Shown: one piece after another, positions 1 to 7,007 of the stretch
Numbering within the stretch: the first letter of the stretch is position 1
How the letters are laid out: each line of letters opens with the position of its first letter
Assembly: GCA_002438065.1 (NCBI GenBank)
Contig: DJSP01000002.1
Span: 1 to 12,552 of the forward strand
Reading direction: 5' to 3'
From: Caryophanales bacterium UBA6331
Lineage (GTDB): Bacteria; Bacillota_I; Bacilli_A; RF39; UBA660
DNA: 12,552 nt
Translations under genes and position numbers: made by a program
Notes under the pieces: model-generated
The model's input: the letters and a program-made list of their open reading frames with translations, nothing else
What the model was told of the DNA's origin: nothing
The model's database searches: none

Positions 1-665
1 CCAATTTTTCGTAACGGTCAACTCTATCAAAACTTTTTGTTTTAATATATTCAACAACTGCTTGAGGCATACCACCAACAAGGACATAAGTTCTAAAATC
101 CTTCATAATTCGATTATGTGCTATATCTATTTTAGTTTTGTTATCATAACATTGTTTTAAGAAAGGAATTGTACTTGTATCACCTAAAGCCCATAAAAAT
201 TCTTCAAAATCTAGTGGATACATATTAATCTTTTTTTCTTCAGAAGGAATAATTATATTTTCAACATTATTTTTTAATTGAAATAAGTGATCCGGTTTCT
301 ATATAATCATATCTACCATCAGCAACCAAATACTTGATTAATGATCTAGCTTCTGGACAAAATCGAACTTCATCAAAAATAATTAATGACTTACGAATTG
401 GTAACACTTTTCCATAATATGACTGTAATTTTTGTAAAATTAAATCTATATCATTTCTATCGTGTATAAATAGATTTTTAATTTCCTCAGGAGCAATATT
501 AAAGTCAATAAGAATATACTCCTCATACTCATTTTTAGCAAATTCTTCTGCTATTGTACTTTTACCAATACGTTTAGCTCCTTCAATAAGCAAAGCAGTC
601 TGCCCATTATCATTATTTTTCCAATCAACTAATTTATTATAAATTTTTCTCTTCAAATAAATCAT
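1..665 (-). pseudogene. AAA_14/DUF4143-type ATPase, N-terminal part, frameshifted and cut by the left window edge
   Basis: The 132-residue opening frame begins MIYLKRKIYNK and has a Walker A motif (GAKRIGKST, about residues 29-37) and a Walker B-like LIIFDEV (about 94-100), followed by the family motif YIETGSLISIKK. It then stops at TAA (267-269). From 268 down to 1 another frame continues without a stop and encodes the expected next part of the family (IIIPSEE, YPLDFEEFLWALG, YVLVGGMPQAVVEY). Removing one base at the A6 tract joins the two parts. The start ATG at 665 has an AGAAGGA site about 15 nt upstream. Family knowledge: P-loop ATPases with a C-terminal DUF4143 (nuclease-like) region, widespread in bacteria and archaea, often multicopy, function unproven. 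The A-tract could mean gene decay, phase variation or a sequence error. Three 32-bp repeats precede the gene. Confidence 0.85.
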
Positions 666-697
666 TTCATCCGCAAATTTTCCTTCTCTCTAACTAT

Positions 698-726
698 ATT
701 TTAACCATTATTTAACATTTTGATAA
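698..726 (-). promoter_or_regulatory. Predicted sigma-A-type promoter of the left DUF4143 ATPase
   Basis: On the minus strand, TTATCA (721-726) and TAAAAT (698-703) are separated by exactly 17 bp. Transcription would start near 691, about 25 nt before the ATG at 665. The -35 box lies inside the gene-proximal copy of the 32-bp repeat. This is a pattern match only. Confidence 0.5.
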
Positions 727-806
727 CTTTTTTTGCTCGATTTTTAACGTTTTGACAACTTTTTTAGCCTAAAATTTAACATTTTGACAAGATTATAATC
801 GATTTA
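711..806. repeat. Three tandem 32-bp direct repeats (711-742, 743-774, 775-806)
   Basis: The plus-strand core TTTAACATTTTGACAA recurs with a constant 32-bp step, starting at 711, 743 and 775. Copy 1 has TGATAA instead of TGACAA, and copy 2 has ACGTTT instead of ACATTT. The first 16 bp of each unit are almost invariant, while the second half has diverged (copies 1 and 2 keep CTTTTTT). There are no spacers of a different kind, so this is not a CRISPR array. The 32-bp period is about three helical turns, so the cores lie on the same DNA face, as expected for cooperative protein binding. Copy 1 overlaps the -35 box of the ATPase promoter. An operator role is inference. Confidence 0.8.
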
Positions 807-810
807 AACT

Positions 811-837
811 AAAAAATTAGCACTTAATGCACTAATT
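811..837 (-). terminator. Rho-independent terminator of the HipA/CtkA-like kinase gene
   Basis: In minus-strand RNA, AAUUAGUGC (829-837) pairs with GUGCUAAUU (815-823) as a 9-bp stem including two G-U wobbles. The loop is five bases and a U-run follows (811-816). The wobbles only work on the minus strand, and the stem begins right after the TAG stop (838-840), which assigns it to the kinase gene. Confidence 0.8.
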
Positions 838-1701
838 CTATTTGTTAATTTGTTTATAATATTTATCTAATATAAATTCTTTTCTATATTTTATAGATTT
901 ATAATAAAAATCCTTTTGTTCATCTGTTAGTACCTCAATATCATCAATAAGCTTTTTTATTTTTGTCATATTAATTAAAGGATAAATTTTATTTAAAGCA
1001 GTTTCTAATTTATTAGGCATTAACTTATAAAAATCAAGATATGTCATAGATTTATCATTAAATCGATAGGCAGTCTTTAAATTTATTGCAACATTTTTAA
1101 ATTCCACATCATTATTAAGTAGATTATGTATGTCATTCAGTGATAACAAAGGATGTAAAGAAGAACCACAATCATATATTGGAGATAATTTATATTTTTC
1201 ATCTCTTAAAATTACTGCCCAATTGCCTAAATGTCTATCTACATTACCAATTAAAGTATCAACAACAAAAACTTCATAAAAGTAATCTTCAAATTTTTCT
1301 TTATCATCAAAATTATTTAACAATTTTATCATATCAAATATATCATTTATATCATTAGTGTATCTTTTATCAGAATTTAATGAATAAGATAAATTTTTAA
1401 ACTCAAATAATTTATCATTCGGTTGTAAAAAATCTAAACATGCAACTCCAATTTTTGTTTTACCATCAATATTACATTTAACAAATTTTGAATCTTGGGT
1501 GTCAAAATTAAGAAGTTTAAAAATATGTGATCCGATATATTCAGAATATTGATTATTTAGATATATAATACTTCTATTTCTCTCAATAACAATATCTGAA
1601 AATTTAACCATATACTGTAATTTATCAATAAAAAAAGTCCTTTTAATTTCCGATCCACCATATAAACTTATATCATTAAAACAATTCGTAATATCTAACA
1701 T
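838..1701 (-). CDS. HipA-like (CtkA-type) serine/threonine kinase
   Basis: This is a 287-residue protein with the compact HipA/CtkA kinase layout. It has an N-terminal GGSEIKR glycine-rich loop (about residues 15-21), a YMVKF lysine strand (about K33) and the helix motif SEYIGSHIFKLL. The catalytic loop GNVDRHLGNW has its Asp near D155, and the metal-binding PIYDCGSSLHP has its Asp near D177, so the kinase core appears intact. An upstream in-frame ATG at 1713 is possible, but GGAG (1708-1711) lies 6 nt before the ATG at 1701, so I prefer 1701. Family knowledge: HipA of HipBA phosphorylates a tRNA synthetase, and CtkA is a short single-gene Ser/Thr kinase of Helicobacter pylori. No HipB-like antitoxin is seen beside it; upstream is uvrA, separated by a terminator. 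Its substrate cannot be read from sequence. Confidence 0.85.
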   Translation of the reverse strand: MLDITNCFNDISLYGGSEIKRTFFIDKLQYMVKFSDIVIERNRSIIYLNNQYSEYIGSHIFKLLNFDTQDSKFVKCNIDGKTKIGVACLDFLQPNDKLFEFKNLSYSLNSDKRYTNDINDIFDMIKLLNNFDDKEKFEDYFYEVFVVDTLIGNVDRHLGNWAVILRDEKYKLSPIYDCGSSLHPLLSLNDIHNLLNNDVEFKNVAINLKTAYRFNDKSMTYLDFYKLMPNKLETALNKIYPLINMTKIKKLIDDIEVLTDEQKDFYYKSIKYRKEFILDKYYKQINK

Positions 1702-1707
1702 AAAATT

Positions 1708-1711
1708 CTCC
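1708..1711 (-). promoter_or_regulatory. Ribosome-binding site that decides the kinase start
   Basis: GGAG sits 6 nt upstream of the ATG at 1701. It overlaps the alternative upstream ATG (1713), which itself lacks a good site at proper distance. Confidence 0.65.
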
Positions 1712-1731
1712 ATTTACTTCTAATCAATTTT

Positions 1732-1760
1732 ATATTAACAATTAATTCGAATTTTCGCAA
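1732..1760 (-). promoter_or_regulatory. Possible promoter of the HipA/CtkA-like kinase gene
   Basis: On the minus strand TTGCGA (1755-1760) and TAATAT (1732-1737) are spaced by 17 bp. Both boxes are only partial matches. It lies between the uvrA terminator and the kinase start. Confidence 0.35.
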
Positions 1761-1763
1761 ATT

Positions 1764-1793
1764 AAAAAAGTAAACAACATAATGCCTACTTTT
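1764..1793 (-). terminator. Rho-independent terminator overlapping the uvrA stop codon
   Basis: In minus-strand RNA, AAAAGUAGGC (1784-1793) can pair with GUUUACUUUU (1766-1775), 10 bp with two G-U pairs and an 8-nt loop. A U-run follows (1764-1769). The stop codon TAG of uvrA (1786-1788) lies in the left arm. Confidence 0.6.
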
Positions 1794-4599
1794 CCTCTAA
1801 TTTAGACTTCAAATATTGACCAGTAAATGATTCTTTAACTTTAACAATTTCTTCTGGTGTTCCTTTAGCAATAACCCTGCCACCATCATCACCACCATTT
1901 GGACCAATATCAATAATATAATCCGCACATTTAATTACATCTAAATTATGTTCGATAATAATAACTGTATCTCCATTATCAACAATGCGTTCTAAAACAA
2001 CGAGTAATTTCTTAATATCGTCAGTATGTAAACCGGTTGTAGGTTCATCTAATATAAAGACACTCTTACCAGTTGGTTTCTTTTGTAATTCTTTTGCTAG
2101 TTTAACACGTGCTGCTTCTCCACCAGATAAAGTTGGTGCACTTTGTCCAAGTTTAATATAAGGAAGTCCAACATCTATCATAGTTTGTAATTTGTTTTTA
2201 ATCTTAGGTACACTATCAAAGAATGTAATAGCTTCACTAACTCTCATATCAAGCACTTCTGCAATATTTTTTCCTTTGAATTTAACATCTAAAGTCTCAC
2301 GATTATATCTAGTACCATGACATACATCACAAGGAACATAAACATCTGGTAAGAAATGCATTTCAATTTTCTTAATACCATCACCTTGACAAGCCTCACA
2401 TCTTCCACCTTTAACGTTGAAGGAAAATCTACCTTTATCATAGCCCTTCATTTTAGATTCCTTCATCTCAGCAAATAAATCACGAATATCATCAAATACC
2501 CCAACATAAGTTGCTGGATTACTTCTAGGAGTTCTACCTATTGGTTCTTGAGAAATATCAACAACTTTATCAACGTTTTCAAGTCCTTTAATACCTTTAT
2601 TTTTTCCTGGTATAACCATTGTTCCGTAAACTTTTGCTCTTAGTGCTCTAACAAGTGTTTCCGTAACCAAACTTGATTTACCTGATCCAGATACACCCGT
2701 AACAAGCGTCATAGTTCCAAGAGGAAATTTAACATTTATATTCTTTAAATTATTTTGACTAGCGCCTTTAATTTCAATAAATTTTCCATTACCTTTTCTA
2801 CGTTTTTTAGGAACTTCTATTTTTAATTCACCAGTTAAATATTTTCCCGTTAAACTATTCTTATTTTGCATTACCTCTTCAGGAGTACCTGCTGCAACAA
2901 CCTCTCCACCTTGATCACCAGGTCCCGGTCCAATATCAACTAAATAATCAGCAGCCCTCATTGTATCTTCATCATGTTCAACAACAATTAATGTATTTCC
3001 AAGATCTCTCATCTCTTTTAAAGAATTAATTAATTTATCATTATCCCTTTGATGTAAACCAATACTTGGCTCATCTAAAACATATAAAACACCAGTTAAC
3101 TTACTACCAATTTGTGTAGCTAAACGAATTCTTTGAGATTCACCACCAGATAACGTACTTGCTTCTCTAGCTAAAGTTAAATAACCAAGTCCAACATTAT
3201 TTAAAAAGCTTAATCTATTTTGAATTTCCTTAACAATTAAACTAGCAATATTTTCTTGTTCTTTGGTAAGTTTTAAATTATCAAAAAAATCTATTAAATC
3301 TCTGATGCTTTTTAAACATACCTCATAAATACTTAAACCATTAATCTTAACAGCTAAAACATCATCAGATAATCTAGCGCCATGACATTTCTTACAAGGT
3401 AAATCAACCATATATGAACTTAACCAATCTCTTATCCACTTACTAGTAGTTTCCATATATCTTCTTTGGAAATTATTAGCAATTCCTTCATAAGTATCTG
3501 TAACATATCTCTTATTACCATTTTTACTTACATATTCAAAATCAAATAATTCATTACTACCATATAAAATTATATCTAATTCTTTTTTACTAAGCTCAGA
3601 TATCTTCTTATTTAGATCAATATTATAAAATTTACAAACAGTCTCTAGTTCAGTAAGAGCAATATTTTGATCTAAACTAAATCCTTTAATAGCTCCATCA
3701 TATACTGATTTATTTTTATCAGGAATAAGTAAATCAATACTAATATTTTGTTTAACACCTAACCCTTTACATTCAGGACAAGCTCCATATGGAGCATTGA
3801 ATGAGAATAATCTTGGTTCTAATTCAGGCAAACTAAAGTTACATTCAGGACAAGCATAATGTTCACTCATTATAAATTCTTCACCATCAATAACATGAAT
3901 TAAGACTTTCCCATTAGCCATCTTTGTACTAAGTTCAATTGCTTCAAAAATACGACTTCTCTCATCCGGATTAACAACAATACGATCAACTACCAAATAA
4001 ATATTATCTTTCTTATTTTTTTCTAAAACAATATTTTCTGATAAATCATGCATTTCTCCATTAACTCTTACTCTTGTGAAACCTTTTTTTCTTAAATCAT
4101 CAAACAAGTCTTGATGAGTCCCTTTTTCACCATGAACAATAGGAGCAAGTATTTCTAACTTAGTTCCTTCATCCATAGATAAAATCTTATTAGTCATTTC
4201 TTCAATACTTTGACTAGTAATTGGCACGTGATGATTAGGACAATATGGAGTTCCTACCCTTGCAAACAACAAACGTAAATAATCATATATCTCTGTTACA
4301 GTTCCAACAGTACTTCTTGGATTATTATTTGTTGTTTTTTGATCAATTGAAATACTAGGAGATAATCCTTCAATAGAATCTACATCCGGTTTGTCAGATC
4401 CACCTAAAAACTGTCTTGCATATGCACTTAAAGATTCAATATATCTTCTTTCACCTTCTGCATAAATAGTATCAAAAGCAAGACTACTCTTTCCTGAACC
4501 AGATACACCAGTCATAACAATTAATTTATTCTTAGGTAATTCTAAATCAATATTTTTTAAATTATTTTCTCTTGCACCTTTTATTACAATTTTATCCAT
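1786..4599 (-). CDS. uvrA: UvrABC excinuclease subunit A
   Basis: This full-length, 937-residue UvrA is the DNA-damage sensor of nucleotide excision repair. As an ATP-dependent dimer it scans DNA, recruits UvrB and then dissociates. Both ABC modules are complete: Walker A GVSGSGKSS at residues 31-39 and 635-643, and signature motifs LSGGESQR from 483 and LSGGEAARVK from 824. The zinc module in the first half is CPEC (C250, C253) paired with C274 and C277. The second zinc finger is C734, C737, C757 and C760, with the usual 19-residue gap. The start ATG has GAGG 4 nt upstream. uvrB is not adjacent, unlike the frequent uvrBA pair, so uvrA is probably transcribed alone between two terminators. 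I see no LexA-type box in the short upstream region, so SOS control is not supported here. Confidence 0.98.
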   Translation of the reverse strand: MDKIVIKGARENNLKNIDLELPKNKLIVMTGVSGSGKSSLAFDTIYAEGERRYIESLSAYARQFLGGSDKPDVDSIEGLSPSISIDQKTTNNNPRSTVGTVTEIYDYLRLLFARVGTPYCPNHHVPITSQSIEEMTNKILSMDEGTKLEILAPIVHGEKGTHQDLFDDLRKKGFTRVRVNGEMHDLSENIVLEKNKKDNIYLVVDRIVVNPDERSRIFEAIELSTKMANGKVLIHVIDGEEFIMSEHYACPECNFSLPELEPRLFSFNAPYGACPECKGLGVKQNISIDLLIPDKNKSVYDGAIKGFSLDQNIALTELETVCKFYNIDLNKKISELSKKELDIILYGSNELFDFEYVSKNGNKRYVTDTYEGIANNFQRRYMETTSKWIRDWLSSYMVDLPCKKCHGARLSDDVLAVKINGLSIYEVCLKSIRDLIDFFDNLKLTKEQENIASLIVKEIQNRLSFLNNVGLGYLTLAREASTLSGGESQRIRLATQIGSKLTGVLYVLDEPSIGLHQRDNDKLINSLKEMRDLGNTLIVVEHDEDTMRAADYLVDIGPGPGDQGGEVVAAGTPEEVMQNKNSLTGKYLTGELKIEVPKKRRKGNGKFIEIKGASQNNLKNINVKFPLGTMTLVTGVSGSGKSSLVTETLVRALRAKVYGTMVIPGKNKGIKGLENVDKVVDISQEPIGRTPRSNPATYVGVFDDIRDLFAEMKESKMKGYDKGRFSFNVKGGRCEACQGDGIKKIEMHFLPDVYVPCDVCHGTRYNRETLDVKFKGKNIAEVLDMRVSEAITFFDSVPKIKNKLQTMIDVGLPYIKLGQSAPTLSGGEAARVKLAKELQKKPTGKSVFILDEPTTGLHTDDIKKLLVVLERIVDNGDTVIIIEHNLDVIKCADYIIDIGPNGGDDGGRVIAKGTPEEIVKVKESFTGQYLKSKLEEK

Positions 4600-4623
4600 A
4601 CTACCTCACTTCATTTCAGTAGT

Positions 4624-4632
4624 ATTTTACCA
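4624..4632 (-). promoter_or_regulatory. Probable extended -10 promoter of uvrA
   Basis: On the minus strand TGG directly precedes TAAAAT, giving a TGn-extended -10 element about 25 nt upstream of the uvrA ATG. No good -35 box is visible. It lies just after the terminator of the upstream gene. Confidence 0.45.
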
Positions 4633-4650
4633 CAAAAATATTAAAATATT

Positions 4651-4678
4651 AAAAAAAGATAGAGATAAATTCTACCTT
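4651..4678 (-). terminator. Rho-independent terminator of the zinc-ribbon membrane protein gene
   Basis: In minus-strand RNA, AAGGUAGA (4671-4678) pairs with UCUAUCUU (4656-4663), 8 bp with one G-U pair and a 7-nt loop. The U-run is 4651-4657. The arm overlaps the TAA stop at 4677-4679. Confidence 0.7.
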
Positions 4679-5375
4679 AATTATTTAAATCAATATATTT
4701 TGCTATTATAACTGGTTTATTTCCACTTATTGTTGAATATTCACCATATACTTTAACAATATCTCCATCAATAAAACCTTTTTCATAAGTCCTATCTTCA
4801 AAATGAACTGTCACAAGATTTTCAGCTCCATCTTCAAATAAATTTAAATCAAGTGTAATATCCATATTATTATATAAACCATCATTATAGCCTTCTACAC
4901 TAACAACTTGTCCAACTACAGTTACATCCTTATCTAAATATATTTTAGGTATTCTAACTAAATCTTCATAACTTACAAAAGTACATTTTTGTGTATATGA
5001 TTCATATGTTTCTTTAGTGACAATATGTGTATTCACAAAATAAAATAATAATATTAAAAATAAGAATACAACACCAATAATAACAAAGAATAATATATCC
5101 ACTGAATTTCTCTTATTCTTTCTTCTACAATTAGGACAAATAGTCATTCCTTTATCAAAATATTTTCCACAATATTTACATTTTTGTGTATTAGTTAAAT
5201 CTTCTACTTCATTAACAGCAACTTCTTTAACCTCTTTAACGGCTTTATCAACGTCCTTCTTTACTGTTTTCTTAACTGTTTCATTCAAATCCTTAATTTT
5301 TTTAGTAGTATCCTTTTTTAACTTTTTACTATCTTGAGTAGTTTTTTTAGTTTTTCTAGCATCATCTTTTTCCAT
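4677..5375 (-). CDS. Zinc-ribbon, single-pass membrane protein with C-terminal OB-fold-like domain
   Basis: The predicted 232-residue protein has four parts. Residues 1-60 are a highly charged Lys-rich segment, probably coiled coil or disordered (repeated KK/KEVKEV patterns). A zinc ribbon follows, with CKYC (C66, C69) and CPNC (C80, C83). One hydrophobic helix spans about 93-114. The C-terminal domain (about 128-232) is beta-rich (VTVVGQVVSV, GDIVKVYGEY) and resembles the OB-fold 'tRNA_anti-like' family. With positive charges before the helix, the zinc ribbon should be cytoplasmic and the OB-like domain outside. GGAGG (5382-5386) is 6 nt before the ATG at 5375 but touches an earlier ATG at 5381, so I use 5375. 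It has its own promoter and terminator. Function unknown; the domain assignment is from pattern recognition. Confidence 0.8.
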   Translation of the reverse strand: MEKDDARKTKKTTQDSKKLKKDTTKKIKDLNETVKKTVKKDVDKAVKEVKEVAVNEVEDLTNTQKCKYCGKYFDKGMTICPNCRRKNKRNSVDILFFVIIGVVFLFLILLFYFVNTHIVTKETYESYTQKCTFVSYEDLVRIPKIYLDKDVTVVGQVVSVEGYNDGLYNNMDITLDLNLFEDGAENLVTVHFEDRTYEKGFIDGDIVKVYGEYSTISGNKPVIIAKYIDLNN

Positions 5376-5381
5376 TTTCAT

Positions 5382-5386
5382 CCTCC
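5382..5386 (-). promoter_or_regulatory. Ribosome-binding site that decides the zinc-ribbon protein start
   Basis: A perfect GGAGG lies 6 nt before the ATG at 5375. It directly abuts the ATG at 5381 with zero spacing, which makes the inner ATG the likely start. Confidence 0.75.
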
Positions 5387-5400
5387 ATATCTTTAATATT

Positions 5401-5429
5401 ATTATAGACTAAACTAAAATATTAATCAA
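5401..5429 (-). promoter_or_regulatory. Strong sigma-A-type promoter of the zinc-ribbon membrane protein gene
   Basis: On the minus strand TTGATT (5424-5429) and a perfect TATAAT (5401-5406) are spaced by 17 bp. The expected start near 5394 gives a leader of about 20 nt ending in GGAGG. Confidence 0.75.
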
Positions 5430-5625
5430 TCTATAATTAACCTAATTAATAGGCTCAAATGTACAGGATGGACATAAAAATAATAATTAAAAGAATAAAA
5501 ATAAAAAATAATAGTAAATAAATTAAAATAGAAAAAGGCAGAAACGAAGTAAGATGAACTAGCTAAAATAATCCTTTTAAATAAAACATAGAAAACAGTA
5601 AAGAAAGATATTATAATGAAGCTTT
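5430..5625. other. Intergenic region with no recognised feature
   Basis: About 200 nt between the gtrA stop and the promoter of the next gene, A-rich on the plus strand. I find no convincing gene, RNA or strong terminator. A weak AGAAAG/CTTTCT hairpin with a long loop lies just past the gtrA stop. The minus strand has a long startless open frame that its T-richness can explain. Confidence 0.5.
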
Positions 5626-6012
5626 CTAATTATTACTAAAAATAAATTTACCAACACAATAATTTATATAAGTAGTAGATGACGAAGAAATAAATTTAGA
5701 AATTATACTTGGAATCATAAATATTTTTAAACAAACAGTTAGAACAATACTATCTATAACTAGTCCAGCAATTCTACTTACAAAAAACATTACAAATCCC
5801 ACATTATCATTGTTATCAGCTTCATAAACAAATTTTTTATTTAAAAAATATAATATTGTCACAGTTACAATAAATGTTACTATATTTGCTACTAAATAAT
5901 TAATTTGTAATACATCATTTAAAAAATAAAACAAAGCAAGCTCAATTGTTCCACCAATAGTTCCTACAATACAATATTTTAAATACTGTTTACTAAAAAT
6001 ATTTTTAATCAT
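5626..6012 (-). CDS. Small GtrA-family membrane protein
   Basis: This 128-residue, four-helix protein shows the GtrA pattern. It has KYCIVGTIGGTIE at the first helix (from residue 11), LNKKFVYE after the second helix, a third helix beginning near residue 70, and INYCVGKFIFSNN at the end. Hydrophobic spans lie at about 11-32, 38-57, 70-95 and 100-120. Family knowledge: GtrA-like proteins are thought to move or present polyprenyl-phosphate-linked sugars across the membrane, for O-antigen glucosylation, arabinogalactan or teichoic acid glycosylation. The start ATG overlaps the dusB end by 8 nt (ATGATTAA), with GGGAG 6 nt upstream, so it is probably translationally coupled. No glycosyltransferase is adjacent, so the substrate is unknown. 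Confidence 0.85.
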   Translation of the reverse strand: MIKNIFSKQYLKYCIVGTIGGTIELALFYFLNDVLQINYLVANIVTFIVTVTILYFLNKKFVYEADNNDNVGFVMFFVSRIAGLVIDSIVLTVCLKIFMIPSIISKFISSSSTTYINYCVGKFIFSNN

Positions 6013-6985
6013 CTAATTCTCCCAAATAATCATCTAAAATTTTAAATAAATCTTCACTATTTTTAGTTTTACATATTTCATTTTTTATATACGCACTTTT
6101 TGGCATTCCTTTAATATACCATAAAGCATGAGTTCTAATTTCAAGTATTGCTTGTTTTTCTGAAGTTGAATCTACTAATAACTTATAGTGTCTTTTAAGC
6201 ATTTCTATTTTTTCTTTTGAACTTGGTCTAACAGGAATAGTTCCAGTATCTAAATATTTTACACATTCATTAATAAGCCAAGGATTACCAAGTACTCCTC
6301 TACCTATCATCACTGCATCACATCCAGTATATTCAAGCATTTCTTTTGCTTTTTCACAACTTGTAACATCCCCATTACCTATAACTGGAATTTTTACTGC
6401 TTCTTTAACTTGTTTTATTATATTCCAATCAGCATTTCCACTATATCCTTGTGCTCTAGTCCTTCCATGCACCGTTATAGCACTAGCGCCAGCTTTTTCA
6501 ATAACCTTAGCAACCTCTACTGCGTTAATACTTTTTTCATCCCATCCACTACGAATCTTAACTGTTACTGGAACATCTACAGCCTTAACAACAGCTGAAA
6601 CTATTTCTTTGATTTTATCAGGATTTTTAAGAAGCGCACTTCCAGCTTGTGATTTAATTGCAACTTTAGGCACCGGACATCCCATATTAATATCTATAAT
6701 ATCAGGAAGCATTTTTTCTTCTACTAATTTAGCTGCCTTAACAAAAGAATCAACATCACTACCAAAAATTTGTTGAGCTATAGGTCTTTCCATATCACTC
6801 ATTTTTAATAAATCAAATGTTTTTTCACTTCCATACACTAGTGCTTTATCACTAACCATTTCAGCAAAGATAAGGCCTGCTCCCATCTCTTTAATAATTT
6901 GACGATAAGCTGTATTGCTTATTCCTGCCATTGGAGCAAGAACAACTTGATTTTTAATTTCTACATTACCAATTTTCCACTTCAT
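6005..6985 (-). CDS. dusB: tRNA-dihydrouridine synthase, DusB type
   Basis: This 326-residue flavoenzyme uses FMN and NADPH to reduce specific uridines in the tRNA D-arm or loop. Visible family motifs are LAPMAGISNTAYR (about 16-28), the catalytic loop DINMGCPVPKV with Cys103, AGSALLKNP (114-122), KIRSGW (143-148), TVHGRTRAQGYSG (171-183), the FMN-phosphate-binding NGD (204-206) and GRG (228-230), and the C-terminal helical tRNA-binding domain. Length and motifs match DusB/Dus1-like enzymes of Bacillota. The gene begins 22 nt after the PduL-type gene, with a GTGATG-type ribosome-binding site, and overlaps gtrA at its end, so the three probably form one operon. The DusB rather than another Dus subtype rests on overall resemblance. 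Confidence 0.93.
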   Translation of the reverse strand: MKWKIGNVEIKNQVVLAPMAGISNTAYRQIIKEMGAGLIFAEMVSDKALVYGSEKTFDLLKMSDMERPIAQQIFGSDVDSFVKAAKLVEEKMLPDIIDINMGCPVPKVAIKSQAGSALLKNPDKIKEIVSAVVKAVDVPVTVKIRSGWDEKSINAVEVAKVIEKAGASAITVHGRTRAQGYSGNADWNIIKQVKEAVKIPVIGNGDVTSCEKAKEMLEYTGCDAVMIGRGVLGNPWLINECVKYLDTGTIPVRPSSKEKIEMLKRHYKLLVDSTSEKQAILEIRTHALWYIKGMPKSAYIKNEICKTKNSEDLFKILDDYLGELDD

Positions 6986-7007
6986 AAAACATCACTACAC
7001 TATAATA

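Noticed and set aside
711..806. CRISPR array
   Set aside because: The 32-bp units are directly contiguous with only their second halves diverging, there are just three copies, no unrelated spacers of uniform length, and no cas genes nearby.
1140..1358. Plus-strand open frame opposite the kinase gene
   Set aside because: It lies antisense inside a well-supported gene, lacks recognisable motifs, and is rich in His, Leu and Tyr as a mirror of the real codons. The same holds for plus-strand frames at 6410-6598 and 9300-9524.
4600..4650. LexA/SOS box in front of uvrA
   Set aside because: Neither a CGAAC-N4-GTTCG nor a CTG-N10-CAG type palindrome is present in the short region between the preceding terminator and the start.
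5459..5521. 20-codon plus-strand open frame (MYRMDIK...)
   Set aside because: No ribosome-binding site or promoter, and Lys/Ile/Asn-rich composition as expected from A-rich noncoding DNA.
5426..5630. Minus-strand open frame of about 67 codons downstream of gtrA
   Set aside because: It has no ATG, GTG or TTG near a ribosome-binding site and is almost all Phe, Tyr, Ile and Leu, as expected from a T-rich strand that rarely forms stop codons.
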